The notes beneath the pieces were generated by a model. It saw only the letters and a program-made list of their open reading frames with translations. It had not been told where the DNA came from and made no database searches. A program made the position numbers and the translations under genes. From assembly GCA_963585895.1 (NCBI GenBank), contig OY757924.1, positions 63,970,028-64,034,027 on the forward strand: 64,000 nucleotides of DNA, given 5' to 3'. Positions 1 to 10,066 of the stretch are shown piece by piece; the stretch's first letter is position 1, and every line of letters begins with the position of its first letter. The DNA comes from Sepioteuthis lessoniana. Taxonomy: Eukaryota > Mollusca > Cephalopoda > Myopsida > Loliginidae.

Positions 1-177
1 CAAGTCTTGTTTATATAAATATATATAATTTTTTATCACATCTTGTAGATGACATTCATAAACGAGCCTATGCTCTTTTAAGCACTCAGTTAAATGTTTA
101 GAAATATTTCAATAAAACTGCCACAATTTCATATCAGTCATTTGTTTTTACACATAGTTTGTTATACTTGACACGTT

Positions 178-374
178 GAGAGGACCCTATCGGGCCTATC
201 ATACCGGATCAAAATGGACAAGGGAGCAATTGCACAGATAATTTAAATTCTTCAAATATCCAAGACTCGAGCATCACCATCTGATGGTTTACTGTCATAT
301 TCAGGACACTCGTTATGGGGACTTATCCATCTGCAGTGATAAATTCGGTGTATTTACAACCCCAGTCAACTAGA
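178..374 (-). mobile_element. Element C, degraded head
   Basis: Read on the minus strand this matches the conserved head of element C: a CAGTCGGCTGGGG-like start (CCCAGTCAACTAG on the plus strand), the GACACT and ATCTGATGGT blocks, and the GGGTCCTAT block. Many substitutions are present and the tail half is missing, so it is an old copy. Confidence 0.65.
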
Positions 375-964
375 CTGAAAATTATCAACATGTTCACATA
401 TTAATTTACATTAACACATTAAACATTGCATACAAATTTACATCTTATTTTGTAAATTTATCCACAAATGAAGAAAATATAATGTAAATCTCTTTCTGGA
501 ATCAACCTCTAAATGTAGCCTCGCATCATGTTATCATTATACGCTCATTGGTCAGAAAAACAATGATTGTAAGAGAAAAATAATTATTTTTTTTTAATTT
601 CGGCATAATCACTTGGGAATTAAAAATTTCTGTCGAGACGACGAAAAAGTAAAAATTTATTTATATAGTGTAATTGAATGACTGAAACTGTTCTGAAATT
701 TCAAGTAATCTTTATCAAGAAAACAAAGAAAATTGTAAAGTAGAACCAACGTACGGAGAACAACGCATAGCAGACATTAAAATACAGAGACATCTTTTTG
801 GGTGTTAATATTAAAGCAAAGATTTCGCAAAAATCATATTATTATTTTAAGATAGAAAGATGTGTATAAAACCTACTTTATCCCCAGCTTGGGTTATATA
901 GTATAACTTTTGTTTTTCTTAAAGGATAACATTCGCATTCAATAAGTCACGGAGATATAGCCCA

Positions 965-1190
965 TAATATGGTTCTATCTATAGGTCAAATAGAACTGTT
1001 TGGCGTTAAAACTGCCGTTCAACAATTTTCTTTCATTAAATTGAATTCATAGATATAGAACTGTTTGATTTAAGAACAAATGACGAATTCAGTTGTTTGT
1101 GAAACGTAGCCCTACTTGGAACTATTTTCATTCTTGAAATAAATAAATAGATTACAAGAGAATAAAGTGTGTGAAATACGGAAAAACTGA
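965..1190 (+). mobile_element. Old C-like element, upstream part
   Basis: It contains the C-specific run GGTTCTATCTATAGGTCAAA followed by AATAGAACTGTTT units. It probably belongs with the C-like tail at 1320-1905, the F element at 1192-1318 having inserted between them. Divergence is high. Confidence 0.45.
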
Positions 1191-1191
1191 A

Positions 1192-1318
1192 CTGAAATTT
1201 CGATCTTATCAAAACTCATCAGATGTCTATACAGTAATATCTCCCACTTGAGATCGAACCTGCGACCTAAGAATGCAGAGTCGAAACTCTACCATGGAGT
1301 CACATTTCCATATCCCGC
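1192..1318 (-). mobile_element. F family, tRNA-like unit with decayed hammerhead
   Basis: On the minus strand a tRNA-like region with box B GGTTCGATCTC and an upstream TGGTAGAG run (box A-like) is followed by CTGATGA, then a poor stem II, then GAAA. The order is the same as in the intact copy at 47581-47722. Stem II has a mismatch, and stem III and stem I are lost, so the ribozyme should be inactive. It resembles SINE-like hammerhead repeats such as schistosome Sm-alpha in architecture, not necessarily in descent. Confidence 0.6.
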
Positions 1319-1319
1319 A

Positions 1320-1757
1320 CAAGCGATGCAAAAGTAAGAATAAAAATTGTTAAATAGCAATACCATTAACGACTACAATGTCTGCAGACAAATGGTCTAT
1401 GTTAAATAGAATTATTAGTGTTAGATAGCTCTAAATAAAACCATTTAACTCAGTTGAAATAATGGCAATAATAGTGTGCAAAAAAATTCTAACTCATTTA
1501 AAATCAAATTACATACAAACTAGTTACTTAAAAATCATATGTACCTATTTAAATGCACGAAATCAAATGACGTTAAATTGATACTGTTACTTACCAATAT
1601 TTGAAAACATTGTGTGCAAAGAAATAGTTAATATTAAATACCATTATTTGTATTTGATAGAAATACATGAAACCATTCGACTGTGAAAAAAGAGAGCACA
1701 GGCTCACTTAAAAATGTAACCAAACAAATGTGTTTACCAATCATACATAATTAATGT

Positions 1758-1815
<58 letters not shown>

Positions 1816-1905
1816 TGGAGACAGAGAGAGAGAGAGAGACAGAGAAAGACTATTTGGCAATAAATAACCTTTACAGGTTTATCTGCCGTGAAAACAATTC
1901 GAACC
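1320..1905 (+). mobile_element. Old C-like element, tail part with internal microsatellite
   Basis: AT-rich tail with CCATTTAACTCAGTTGAAAT-type units. It ends at 1852-1900 in a diverged copy of the shared tail (TTTGGCAATAAATAACC, then GGTTTATCTGCC). The block 1580-1760 is visibly related to 40680-40830, which defines an older subfamily. The (TA)n/(GA)n array lies inside it. Confidence 0.5.
1764..1850. repeat. (TA)n then (GA)n compound microsatellite
   Basis: About 30 bp of TA followed by about 55 bp of mostly GA with a few interruptions. Confidence 0.95.
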
Positions 1906-2079
1906 ATAAATAAGCCACGAAATTCTTTCGGCGTTAAAGAAAGAAATAGAAAATAGGGATAAGAATTTTAAAAAGTGTAAGAAGTACTTCCTGACCGTAG
2001 ATGATTATATTTTGACAAGAATATGAGATTGAAAGCTCTAAAACAAACAATGAGATTGTTCACCATTGACATAAGTATA

Positions 2080-2083
<4 letters not shown>

Positions 2084-2136
<53 letters not shown>
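2084..2136. repeat. (TA)n microsatellite
   Basis: 53 bp of uninterrupted TA. It makes a spurious IYIYIY reading frame. Confidence 0.97.
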
Positions 2137-2140
<4 letters not shown>

Positions 2141-2272
2141 CATCATCTTTCAGTATGGTAGGAAGACTTGTCTCCCAAATGTATTTTATAGAAAATTATA
2201 TTCATATCCCCATTCTCCTTTCTTGTAGCAGCAAATTGATTCAGTCTATTTACTCTTAATAAATAAATAAAT

Positions 2273-2297
2273 GTATATATATATATATATATATATA
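2273..2297. repeat. (TA)n microsatellite
   Basis: 25 bp of TA, after an AATAAATAAATAAATG run. Confidence 0.9.
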
Positions 2298-3005
2298 CTT
2301 ACTATATAGGATATTGTACTTTATAAAATCGGAATGGCTTTTTGTTCTTCCTGTTTTCAGCAGAGCCTGTGATAAATTTTGTTAATGCGACGTTACACTC
2401 AATTCTTTTGTTTATATGGCTGAATTATGAATTAACCTTTTGTAAATATTTTGATTAATAGTCATTGTTTTTAATTATTACATCTCTGTGCTATGGTAAA
2501 AAAATGTTTTAGATACTTCCATCTTTAAACACTATATACTTTTTATATTTTTTTTTTTTGGTTTATACCATTGCTGAATAAATTAATAATAATTCATTTT
2601 TTTTTTGTATTAGATCCCTTCGATATTTTTGGAGGAAATGTCTTCTAATTAGATTTCAGTGAAACTTACTTTTCTTTCTCCATTCTTCTTCTTTCTTGGT
2701 ACTACAATTTGATTTAGTGCCTTCAGTAGATCTGGAGACAATTTGGTATTTATTATATCGCTTTTTTTGGTATTACATTTTTTAATATATAAACATCTTT
2801 TTTTAACTTCTTACTTTAAATTCTCTCCATAAATATTTTCTTAGTTTAACTTGACTATCAATGAAACTCTTGCTGGTTTCTAATTTTTAAGGAATGAAAT
2901 TCCATCAAAACCATCATTCTTCTCTCACAGTGCTGCATTTTAGTGCAGGTGGCATGTCTTACTCAAAACAAAGGGACGAATTTATAACTAATTTTACATA
3001 TTTTT
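2298..3005. other. No recognised feature
   Basis: T-rich unique-looking sequence with several oligo-T runs. No coding signal or family match seen. Confidence 0.6.
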
Positions 3006-3006
3006 A

Positions 3007-3240
3007 TGTCCCAGTGGGTAGAGTATTCGTCAATGATCCGAGAGACCTGGATTCATACCAAAGTCTTTAAAAATGGTGCTTGTCACCTCCTTGCTTAACA
3101 CTCAACAATATAAGGTACGTATCGCAGGTAAAGTGGAGCAATCCAGGGAAGGGAGTAGCGCTCTCCCCTACACCTTGGTGTAGTAGCTATTGAAAAGAGG
3201 GCCTTCTGGTCGCCCTCGACTACGGTCGCAACTTTAAGAG
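3007..3240 (+). mobile_element. SINE-B
   Basis: The tRNA-like head CCAGTGGGTAGAGTATTCG (box A region) is followed by the SINE-B body (CTTAACACTCAACAATATAAGG, AAGTGGAGCAATCCAGGG) and the CGACTACGGTCGCAACTTTA end. Part of the box B region is deleted: GGATTCA joins TACCAAAG directly, so the internal promoter is probably dead. Confidence 0.9.
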
Positions 3241-3669
3241 TGGAATGTGTTATTCAACAGTTTCCATTCCCTATTTCCGCCCTTGAAACATGGAGACATT
3301 TTGTGCATTGCCCGAAGAATACTGTATCTTAATTCCTCCATCTTAATTCGTCCATTGAATTCGAATGTTTCATCAGAAGATTATTTTTCACATGTACATG
3401 AAACGTTAAGTGATAAGACTGAGATGCCGTGAGAAAACAATTTATTATAGCTTTTATCTTGCTTTACAATCAAAACACATTTCCAGGTCATCGTTCTGAA
3501 TTTTTCTTATTGAAATAACGAGCACTGGCTATTATGCGAAATAAATATTGATTTATTTGAGGTTAACTGATAAAATCCAAGATATATAAAAACACTATTC
3601 TGCTGCCATGGATTTAGAAGATGAAACAGCATGATGTGTCTTCAGTATGTAGAAATGTTTTCATCTTGC

Positions 3670-3671
<2 letters not shown>

Positions 3672-3720
<49 letters not shown>
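3672..3720. repeat. (GT)n microsatellite
   Basis: About 49 bp of GT without interruption. Confidence 0.97.
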
Positions 3721-3722
<2 letters not shown>

Positions 3723-3742
3723 CCCAAAGATATTCGTACGAA

Positions 3743-3825
3743 AGTGAATTCCATGGGGAGAGAATAGTTCGAACACTTTGCCTAAGATATCGCAGTCCTG
3801 CACGTTAGCCATTAGCCCCAAGGAA
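3743..3825 (-). mobile_element. SINE-A head fragment
   Basis: Reverse complement matches the SINE-A head: AGTTCGAAC around box B, GCAGTCCTGCACG, and the TAATGG/CCATTA region. The tail half is missing. Confidence 0.6.
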
Positions 3826-5349
3826 TCTTCTAAACTATCTGATTCATATTACTTACTGCTCATTTATATACTAAGTCACGTGGATGAATCTGATAAGTTA
3901 CAAAGCAAATACTAACAATCATGGTAACTATTATTTTTAATTTTCGATCTTTCATTGGGCAAATTATTCGAATCCGGAAAACTCGTTTCATAGTATCTCA
4001 AGAGCAAATTACTGTTACTACGATCTCCAGTACAAGCAGGCATTATTTTTTGAACAAACCACTTACATACTGTTTTTTTCTGGGTAGTTCATGTTCTCAG
4101 ATATACGTAGTGTGACGCAAAGGATTTACTTTTATCCCAAAACGGGGTTTTATTTTCACACGTGTGAAGACGGGGTAGAATAAGTCCTCGTTCAGAGTTT
4201 TTCTCTCAGGCATATAAGAACTGGCATATTATGTGAGGGATTTATTTAGGGCTAGACTGACCGCCGCTGGCAAGGTGTTCCAAATTTCACACTATCCACA
4301 CGCCCACCAGGTCGGTTTTCTTCCTCCCCGAGAACAACGGAAGATATGGCCCTCTAGGTTTAGACGTGATAATATTATATTGTAGTAGTCGGCAACTCGG
4401 GTTTCCCGTGTGATATTTTAAAGGAATTTATAGGACAATTTTAAGCAAGATAACATAAGGCGAACAGAAGCTGAAAAGAAAGCATGAAGTAACAAATTCG
4501 TAGCAGACGCCACAAATAACAACTTAGACCACGTGGTAACATTAAAATACATGAATCTTTTACTATACAAAGAAATACACCTTCAAAGTGGCAAATATAT
4601 AATAAATGAACAGTCCATGAACATAAATGTCTTTCTTCTTTTCTTTTCTTTCGTTTTCCTTCAAATTGTGTGTGAGAGAAAGAGAGAGGGTATACGAAAT
4701 TTGGTATGAGGAGACACAGTCCCAAGGGTACTTAACTTTTTTCTTTGATGGAATTCCGTGGAGAATCTTTCTTCTTTTACGGGCTAATAGACTTTATGCT
4801 ATTTTTAATACTGGCTTGAAGAAAATGGCGTCTTCGTGTCTCGCAGAATGTCTTCGTCTTCTTTTACCCGGCGTACTTGGCTTTGGTTCTGTCTCCTACG
4901 AACCCTGCCCAACAACTTTCTTATTTTCTATTTCCGCTGACGGGAAGGAGTCTCCACTTCCGTTTTAGGGTCCCAGCCAATCGTTTGGCTTCTACCTTTT
5001 TCCTTCTCGTATCAGACGACCCGAGTGAGGTCACCAAGTATAAACATCTGGTCTCCCCTGTGACCCATATTCTTTCTTAACGGTCATTCTCTGACGGCTT
5101 GCTACTGTTAATTCGAACACGAGTGTGTGTTTGTATGTCTTTTTAGGGTGAAACATTTGTATGTTATATTCTTTTCATTCCCTGAGTGAAATAGGAAACC
5201 CAACTTACTTTCAAGGAATATGAATTCATTATCATGATAGACATCAATCTATAACGGTAACAATATCAAAAAATAAAAATTCCTGATATTTAGAATTCGA
5301 GAAATGAAGAGCTATGATAGATTATTCTTATGCAGAAACATATTGAACG
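3826..5349. other. Unassigned; slightly GC-richer patch at 4820-5080
   Basis: No known repeat is recognised. A 113-residue plus-strand frame runs 4627-4968 and a 67-residue frame 4877-5080. They overlap in different frames, have a low-complexity N-terminal region, and show no domain I recognise. I treat both as chance frames, although 4820-5080 is less AT-rich than its surroundings and could be a fragment of an unrecognised element. Confidence 0.4.

Positions 5350-5422
<73 letters not shown>
5350..5422. repeat. (CA)n microsatellite
   Basis: 73 bp of uninterrupted CA, abutting the 5' end of a SINE-A. Confidence 0.97.
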
Positions 5423-5424
<2 letters not shown>

Positions 5425-5426
5425 GA

Positions 5427-5665
5427 AGGTGTTCGTGTGGTGTAATGAGTAATATGATTTACTGTGGAATCGTAGTAAGCAAGTTCGAACTCCAGTCGCG
5501 CTATTATGGTCATTTTCGGGCAAATAACCTTGGGAAAGTTATGAACTCAATAACCTCCGAGCTATGGGTTAAATGGTATCACTTCTGTTCTTCTAGAAAG
5601 ACAGATTCCACATTAAATAACCCATGAAAATTGATATGCCATTAAACAAAGAAACTAAACCAAAC
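5427..5665 (+). mobile_element. SINE-A, near complete
   Basis: The head GTTCGTGTGGTGTAATG carries a tRNA-like box A, and AAGTTCGAACTCC a box B. The body has CGGGCAAATAACCTTGGGAA and AGCTATGGGTTAAATGG. The tail is ATTAAATAACCC, then TTGATATGCCATTAAAC, then AAACTAAACCAAAC. It is flanked on both sides by CA-rich DNA, consistent with insertion into the (CA)n array. Confidence 0.92.
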
Positions 5666-5687
5666 ACATGCACACATATATATATGG

Positions 5688-5830
5688 CTCTCGTTGTGGA
5701 ATGAATTATGTCGTAAGAAAATAAAAACGGTGACGCCAGTTCAAATCGAAGATGAGGCTGTTTTTGTTTGTATTTAACACGGGCTAATTACCTTTGGAAA
5801 ATTATGCATCCATTTACTCTCTTTCGCCAT
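5688..5830 (+). mobile_element. SINE-A-like fragment
   Basis: CCAGTTCAAATCG resembles a box B. The following GGGCTAATTACCTTTGG-AAA and TTATGCATCCATTTACTC runs align with the SINE-A body. Head and tail are too diverged to place. Confidence 0.45.
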
Positions 5831-5980
5831 ATGAATACATTATAGGACATAATTGGGTCTCAAATTTTGTGAGGGGAAACTGTTTGGGAATTTGAAAGCT
5901 CTTTCTTCATACCTGTTAAAATACCGTTTTAAATTGACATTATGTCGCATTCTGCTCCCGTGAATAGGCTACTGAATACC

Positions 5981-5983
<3 letters not shown>

Positions 5984-6045
<62 letters not shown>
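5984..6045. repeat. (TA)n microsatellite
   Basis: About 62 bp of TA. Confidence 0.97.
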
Positions 6046-6046
<1 letters not shown>

Positions 6047-6849
6047 CTAAATCTTTCGTATAAGATGAATGTAATACAAGGTCAAGTTAACCTGCTTGAA
6101 ATGAGCGAGGAAATTCAATTTTGTACTACGTTGAATTGCTTAAATGTGTAATTTTGGCAAATGCCTGTAAAAAAAAACCCTAACCAACCTGGCTCTTGTC
6201 TATTGGGAACCTTCCATACTTAAAACAGCATATTTACTGCCCTGAAAAGTACCGGGTGTCACTGACAGACGCCTCTTTGAAATTGCCTCCGATATACTAC
6301 AGGTGCATAAAAGAAATTGGTTATAAGAGGTCTATATATCTAAGGTTTTATCTCTTTTCTTTCAGATATAATCACTAACAATAATCGCTGGAGCCAGAGC
6401 ATACCTTGCATTTTCTGTAGACATTTTTAAAGACTGGATAATCCGTAATTGCTACGCCGAAAGCCTTTCGTACTCATCTGAGATTTTTTCCAAAGTATTG
6501 GTGTTTTGGAAATGATTTTCTATCCGGAACAGCGGCATTTTGATGAAACACTAAATAAGCATGAATAGCTCTTACTTTAGCAATTATAGATCCACTAATC
6601 TTTCAAACATTTAAACAGAAAACGCTTGGCGTGCACCGACCTAAGTCATGATCGTAACTGAAAGAAAAAAAGGCTAAAATAAAAACTATATAGAACTACC
6701 ATTATTATTTTCCTAAGTTCACTTTTACAATCAGAGTGAGAGTTTGAAACGTGGGAGTATATTTTTGATGCACACTTTGCTATAGATTTGGAGAGCGTAA
6801 TATATGTGGATTTATCTTGTCTTTGGTCTATTTTTTGTTTAAGGAGATA
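6046..6849. other. No recognised feature
   Basis: AT-rich DNA without a credible coding frame or family match. Confidence 0.55.
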
Positions 6850-6889
6850 TCAAAATTTATTTATTTAATGCCAACGCAATCCTTGTAGT
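6850..6889 (-). mobile_element. SINE-A tail, split by SINE-B insertion
   Basis: TTATTTAATGCCAACGCAAT and CCTTGTAG are the reverse complement of the SINE-A tail. The rest of this copy resumes at 7146, on the other side of a SINE-B. Confidence 0.7.
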
Positions 6890-6891
6890 AA

Positions 6892-7145
6892 GTAAAGTTG
6901 GCAACCGTAGTGGAGGGTGAATCGAAGGCTCCCTTTTCGATAGCTACTACACCGAGGTTTAGGGGACAGCGCTACTCCTTTTCCTGGATTGGTTAACTTT
7001 ACCCTTGATCCATACCTTTATAATGCTGAGTGTTTAGCAGGGAGGCATCAGGTACCATTTTTTGAGTCTTTGGTTTGACTCGACCTGAGACTGAACCCCG
7101 GTCTCCCGGACCGTTGCCGAACACTCAACTCAATAGGCCAACAGT
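6892..7145 (-). mobile_element. SINE-B, complete, inserted in SINE-A
   Basis: The minus strand has the head GGCCTATTGAGTTGAGTG and a box B-like GGTTCAGTCTC. The body includes GGTACCTGATGCC and AAAGTTAACCAATCC, ending in CCACTACGGTTGCCAACTTTAC. It is flanked by TTGTAGTAA (6883-6891) and TTGGTAGTAA (7146-7155), a plausible target duplication. Confidence 0.9.
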
Positions 7146-7295
7146 TTGGTAGTAATTATCCTGTAGATAGAAGATTCATATATTTCAATACGGTATTAGT
7201 CTGAAAGTGAACATAATGGCGTGACTTGGGTTTGAACTAGCTGACTTGGATATCGCTTTCCAACTTCCAAATCCCAACGCCACGGGAACTTATCC
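7146..7295 (-). mobile_element. SINE-A head half, after SINE-B insertion
   Basis: Contains the minus-strand SINE-A body and head: GTCTGAAAGTGAACATAATG, TTGAACTAGC around box B, and CACGGGAA at the end. It continues the tail at 6850-6889. Confidence 0.7.
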
Positions 7296-7997
7296 TAATA
7301 CTTTCGGATACGGAAAATTTTCAGCAAGCAAACTGCATCATCAGTTTTGATATGTTTCACTTGAGATAAATGAAAGGAAACTATGAATGAATTTCAGCTG
7401 CCGGGTTTTATGAATAACAACATATTCAGCAGATTTTTATCAATTTAAAAATAATCCGACTTTAATCATAAATGATATTGTGTAACCGGTTTAAAATATG
7501 GGAAAATGTATTTTATTTTAAAATAAAGTAAAATTAGTTCTCAAAAACTAGAAGGTCGGGTCAATTGTATCATCGAAGATGCTTTCTTGTTCAATTTTAT
7601 TCTAAGGAATATGGCCGTTCAGCAGACACATCATTTCCACGTTAATTATACACGACATAAATTCAATATCCCTTCAGTATCAGTCGTAATATATAGCTGC
7701 AGGTTAATTCTAACCTGTTTTCAAGATGCTCCATTGTTTATTGCATTTGTTTCTTTCTATTTGTACTACTTTTTTCCTGCTTTTCATTTCTAAAGAAATG
7801 ATGAAAAAATAAGCCATGTCTGTATCGGTGTGATGGATAAAAAAAAAATCTTGTCTTTTAACGCTGAACTCTTAGATATTTTCTTCCTTTTTCTCACGGA
7901 TTTTTTGCCCATTAACTATTTCTTTTACCTACCCAACAGTTAATGCATTGTGTGTGTTCTTTTTATTATTAGTAGTATTAAAAGTTGTATAAACATA
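7296..7997. other. No recognised feature
   Basis: AT-rich; a 68-residue plus-strand frame at 7587-7793 has no recognisable domain and is treated as chance. Confidence 0.5.
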
Positions 7998-8215
7998 ACG
8001 AGCTTTTCACACCAGCCTTAGAGGATGAACTTTCACAGAAATCCTACTGACCGGAAATCTCTTAAGGTCTCCTGGTATCATGTCAGGATTCTGACAGACC
8101 TAGCAATGCTGTAGTCTGGATTGTCTCAATTCTACGTCTGATTTCTTTCTTTTCCAGGCCCCTCTCCAAGCCTGTAGGGACCGTTACAAACGAGCTAATT
8201 CCAATTTGTTTCACT
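7998..8215 (-). mobile_element. LINE-Y 3' end fragment
   Basis: The plus strand begins TTTTCACACCAGCC and continues through TAGCAATGCTGTAGTCTGGA to AGCCTGTAGGGACCGT, the reverse complement of the LINE-Y C-terminus. This corresponds to the region that in better LINE copies reads like ALGTVPK ... LRSARILRRVLE. It is 5'-truncated and full of substitutions. Confidence 0.75.
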
Positions 8216-8288
8216 GTCACTCATATTTCACAGATTCCTTAATTCTCTAGCAAGGTTTATTATCATTATCATTATTTAGAAAATGTTA

Positions 8289-8301
8289 CTTAAAAACTAT
8301 T
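8289..8301. repeat. Target-site duplication, left copy
   Basis: CTTAAAAACTATT. It is matched with one mismatch by CTTAGAAACTATT at 9437-9449, and more loosely by CTTACAGACTATT at 9662-9674. Confidence 0.75.
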
Positions 8302-8420
8302 TAGTGGATGTCCTCGTGGTATAATGGTTAAAGCGATGGACTGCAGAATCCTAATAAGCGAGTTTGTATTCCAGTCGTGCTATTACGTTCACTTTGGGAC
8401 AAATACCCTTGGGAAAGGTA
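8302..8420 (+). mobile_element. SINE-A 5' half, split by mariner
   Basis: Head TCCTCGTGGTATAATGG, box B region GAGTTTGTATTCC, and body up to CTTGGGAAAGGTA. The mariner enters at the TA of GGTATGAAC, and the other half resumes at 9316 with TGAACCCCC. Confidence 0.95.
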
Positions 8421-9313
8421 CGTGGTGCCTTCATTATGTTTCCAGACTTTTTTGTACAGGCATTTAAAATTATCATAGACTCTTAAAAATGACTATCCTA
8501 TTGTTATGCATCTTATGAGATGACTGACCAATTTTTATGATTTCAGCTTCAAATGAACAGCTACAGCAGGAATTGGAATACGCCCTACTAAAGCCTGATT
8601 ATCACAGCTAGTGAATTTCAAAAATGCAATCTGACATTTTAGAAGAAGAATATGCAATAAACTTCCGTCTTTAACTTGGAAAAATGCCACAGAAAGGTAT
8701 GGAATGCTTCAGACTGCTTTCGGACCATCTTGCATGAATTGAGCATCAGTTTTTGAGTGGCATAAGAGATTCAAGGAAGGCAGGGAGTCTGTGAGGGATG
8801 ATGAGTGGTGTGGGAGGAGTAAGGAAGTCAATACACTAGAGTTGGTTCGCCAAAGGGTTAGGGTTACTATGCTGAGTTTTTAAGGGGGTTCAGGAAGAGA
8901 TTCCGTCGGAAGAGGCCAGCACTCTTCAAATCGGGCAAGTGGCATTTCCACCAGGACACGGCACTAATCCGTAACTCCATCCTTGTCACAGACTATTTGA
9001 CCAAGATGGGCATCAAGGCAGTTCCTCAGCCTCCCTGTAGTCCAGACCTTGCTCTCTGGGACTTTTGGTTATTCCCTAAGCTCAGAGGCTGTCGTTATGA
9101 GACAATTGAGGAGATGAAAGAGGCTGTGACGAAGGTCATTGACACGCTCACAGAAGAGGACCTCCATGGGGCCTTCCATAAGTTTTTGGAACGGTACAAC
9201 AAGTGCATTGCAGCTAGAGGACATCATTTCGAAGAGGACTAGAGTTTCATGAGCGTACTATTAAAAAAAGTGCCCATACGAAAAAAGTCTGGAAACTTAT
9301 TTAATGGTCCTCG
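8421..9313 (+). mobile_element. mariner transposon, internally deleted (893 bp)
   Basis: Cut-and-paste DNA transposon of the mariner family. Inverted ends are CGTGGTGCC...GTTTCCAGACTTTTTT (left) and the complement of CGAGGACCA...GTTTCCAGACTTTTTT (right), flanked by TA at 8419-8420 and 9314-9315. Typical mariners are near 1.3 kb; this one lacks roughly 400 bp of the transposase middle. The same deletion junction occurs in the copy at 23939-24845, so this is a replicating non-autonomous derivative. Confidence 0.93.
8684..9242 (+). pseudogene. mariner transposase, internally deleted remnant
   Basis: The N-terminal helix-turn-helix part is visible: FEWHKRFKEGRESVRDDE and RSKEVN, with a stop in the frame ahead. 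It is followed by the C-terminal half from about 8862 (YYAEFLRGF, FRRKRPALFKSG, HFHQD). The second catalytic Asp (HQD) and the third (CSPDLALWD) are present with 34 residues between them, the D34D spacing of mariner. The part with the first catalytic Asp (the usual GDES region) is deleted and the junction changes frame. The end IAARGHHFEED then stop is typical. It cannot encode an active enzyme. Confidence 0.93.
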
Positions 9314-9315
9314 TA

Positions 9316-9436
9316 TGAACCCCCTTACCCTCCCAGCTATGGGTTAAATAGTACAACTACTATTCTTCTTGGAAAATGGGTTTGGCATTAAATAACTGAA
9401 AAAAGGTTGATATACCATGAAACAGAGAAACTAAAT
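9316..9436 (+). mobile_element. SINE-A 3' half, split by mariner
   Basis: Continues from 8420: TGAACCCCCTTACCCTCC, AGCTATGGGTTAAATAG, TTTGGCATTAAATAAC, then a diverged GATATACCATGAAAC and AAACTAAAT. Confidence 0.95.
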
Positions 9437-9449
9437 CTTAGAAACTATT

Positions 9450-9661
9450 GGGGGGGTCCTTGGGGTGTAATGGTTATAGCGCTGGACTGCATTCGCTATT
9501 ACGTTCACTTTGGGATAAATACCTTTGGGAAAGTTATGAACACCCTTATCCTCCCAGCTATCGGTTAAATAGCATCACTGCTGTTCTTCTATAAGGATCG
9601 CTTTGGCATTAAATAACCCACGAAGATTGATATGCCATTAAACAAAGAAACCCAATCAACC
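9450..9661 (+). mobile_element. SINE-A, second copy at the same site, box B deleted
   Basis: Head TCCTTGGGGTGTAATGG, then GACTGC joins ATTCGCTATTACG directly, removing about 40 bp including box B. The tail is complete. It follows the previous SINE head-to-tail, separated only by the target repeat. Confidence 0.92.
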
Positions 9662-9913
9662 CTTACAGACTATTTACATCTTATTTATGAACAGGTTTTG
9701 ACATTAAATCATTTTCAAGTGTTGATTTGCCCTAAAACAACCAGAAACATTCATCATTATAGGAAAAATAACACTACATCAGTGTAAATGATATTTCTCG
9801 TCACTTTTCTCTCGTGGATGCATTTAAGAATGTAGACCCAATTCTTGATGATATTAAAATAAATACAAAAACTGAAATAAAGAGAACGTCACAGACGTGT
9901 TTAAAAACATGAA

Positions 9914-10066
9914 CTCTTAACACTCAGCTTTATAAGGTACGTATCAAGGTTAAAGTGGAGTAATCCAAGGAAAGGAGCGGTGTCCTCCCCTACACGTTTG
10001 TGTAGTAGCTATTGAAAAGGGAGCCTTCGGGCCGCCCTCGACTACAGTCGCCAACTTTACTTACTT
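9914..10066 (+). mobile_element. SINE-B, 5'-truncated
   Basis: Starts at CTTAACACTCAGC and runs to GACTACAGTCGCCAACTTTA. The tRNA-like head is absent, so it has no promoter. Confidence 0.9.

Noticed and set aside
5304..5627. Poly-His/Thr frame over (CA)n
   Set aside because: Microsatellite followed by SINE-A; no gene.
8997..9242. Intact mariner transposase gene
   Set aside because: Only the C-terminal part is open; the first catalytic Asp region is deleted and the N-terminal part contains a stop and a different frame.
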